A stretch of DNA of 64,000 nucleotides from Maricaulis sp017643475 (lineage in GTDB: Bacteria; Pseudomonadota; Alphaproteobacteria; Caulobacterales; Maricaulaceae), in the NCBI RefSeq assembly GCF_047123815.1, contig NZ_CP138920.1, positions 1,984,001 to 2,048,000 of the forward strand, in the 5' to 3' direction. Each line of letters opens with the position of its first letter. Position 1 is the stretch's first letter. The notes below the pieces were generated by a model. That model saw only the letters and a program-made list of their open reading frames with translations. It was not told the origin of the DNA and searched no databases. This document shows positions 63,438 through 64,000 of this stretch, in pieces. The translations under genes and the position numbers were made by a program.

Positions 63438-64000
63438 ATGTCGGTGAAGCAAAACTTCCGCAAGCTTCTGCTTGTTTCTACGTCGTGCGCATTCTTCGCA
63501 GCGTGTGCAGATACGTCCATTTCGTCTCCGGGCGATACGAATATCGGTACACCGCCGGGCGGCGGTGGCGGCAATGGCGGTGGTGGCAACCAGACCACGA
63601 TCGATCTGGTTCCGGCCGGTGGTTGTGGTACGGGGTCTGTCCGCCAGGCGACTGTCGTCAACGGTGACGTCACCATCAATGCCTGTGAGATCACCGGCAA
63701 TATCACGCAGGACACCGCTATCGCCCAGAATGCTGGTGTTCTGGTGACCGGGCCGACCTTCATCGGTTCCGACGGTGGCGCCCAGATCACGCTCGAGATC
63801 GGCGCTGGCGCCACGCTCTTCGGTTCCGCCGGTTCCGACTACATGGTTGTTGCTCGCGGCTCTCGCATCGAAGCGAATGGAACGGCTGCTGCCCCGATCA
63901 TCATGACCTCACGCCAGGATGTCGAAGGCACGGTCGGTGAGAATGATCGCGGCCAGTGGGGCGGTCTGATCATCAACGGTTTCGCGCCGATCAATGCCTG
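63438..64000 (+). CDS. Surface lipoprotein, 3' truncated by window
   Basis: The open frame continues to the end of the window (187 residues seen). It starts with a lipoprotein signal (LLLVSTSCAFFAACADTS, lipidated Cys near residue 22). A Gly/Asn-rich linker follows (near 38-50), then repeated Ile/Gly-rich segments (VNGDVTINACEITGNI; QITLEIGAGATLFGSAGSD) that suggest a right-handed beta-helix. The ATG follows GGGGG at about six bases. It may be an exported surface or secreted protein. The family is not recognised; the remainder lies outside the window. Confidence 0.75.
   Translation, partial: MSVKQNFRKLLLVSTSCAFFAACADTSISSPGDTNIGTPPGGGGGNGGGGNQTTIDLVPAGGCGTGSVRQATVVNGDVTINACEITGNITQDTAIAQNAGVLVTGPTFIGSDGGAQITLEIGAGATLFGSAGSDYMVVARGSRIEANGTAAAPIIMTSRQDVEGTVGENDRGQWGGLIINGFAPINA

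Noticed and set aside
63259..63447. 62-residue frame just before the terminal lipoprotein gene
   Set aside because: It overlaps the lipoprotein start and its promoter elements, and it lacks a ribosome site and any recognisable feature.

Overview
The window is a gene-dense, high-GC stretch of an alphaproteobacterial chromosome. It has no rRNA or tRNA genes, insertion sequences, phage genes or CRISPR array that I can see. Gene content points to the Hyphomonadaceae/Maricaulis lineage. The clearest pointers are an N-acetylornithine carbamoyltransferase next to a fused N-acetylglutamate synthase/kinase (a pairing characterised from Maricaulis maris and Xanthomonas), an EipA-type DUF1134 envelope protein, a large TonB receptor, many secreted or lipoprotein peptidases, and a cysG-DUF2849-cysI sulfur operon. 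The genus call is an inference from content only.

Layout. 0-3.7 kb: pheS (cut by the window start), pheT and a nucleotidyltransferase-like gene. 3.9-8.7 kb: envelope genes (a Sel1/peptidoglycan-binding membrane protein, a lipoprotein, an unidentified polytopic membrane protein, a GNAT enzyme and a DUF1134 protein). 8.9-14.2 kb: an M3 metallopeptidase lipoprotein broken by a one-base frameshift, a one-domain BLUF blue-light sensor, and a large M14 carboxypeptidase. A run of six hairpins follows at about 14.3-14.5 kb. 14.5-20.8 kb: one minus-strand sulfur assimilation operon, cysG-DUF2849-cysI-(DUF934/cysH fusion)-cysK-fpr, divergent from a LysR regulator.

21.9-38.5 kb: after an outer-membrane protein and a small membrane protein comes a redox and C1 block. 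A three-gene operon encodes a 2-oxoacid:ferredoxin oxidoreductase (korA, korB) and a GltD-like, ferredoxin-fused flavoprotein. A NAD-dependent molybdenum formate dehydrogenase operon (fdsGBACD) is followed closely by formate-tetrahydrofolate ligase (fhs). Four related XRE-HTH/PAS regulators sit around these operons: one converges on korB, and three in tandem diverge from fdsG across a promoter region with two perfect palindromes. This is the best candidate in the window for an uncharacterised regulatory system.

38.5-51.9 kb: an M28 peptidase lipoprotein, an MFS transporter with an unusual four-helix insertion, an alpha/beta hydrolase, a DUF305-LVIVD fusion, a histidine phosphatase with kdsB, the arginine genes argF'-argBA-argC, and a GT39-type glycosyltransferase. 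52-55.6 kb: a large, codon-biased TonB receptor behind Pho-box-like direct repeats. 55.6-62.8 kb: polyamine genes. These are agmatine deiminase and N-carbamoylputrescine amidase with a serine hydrolase between them, then (after MarC and a few small genes) the operon odc-speD-speE, which makes putrescine and spermidine. The odc gene has a long structured leader. The window ends inside a lipoprotein gene whose upstream region also carries Pho-box-like repeats.

Pathway links: the arginine genes make ornithine, which odc can turn into putrescine. The agmatine branch makes putrescine by a second route. Fpr probably supplies reduced ferredoxin to the sulfite and APS reductases. Formate can be oxidised by Fds or fixed to tetrahydrofolate by Fhs.
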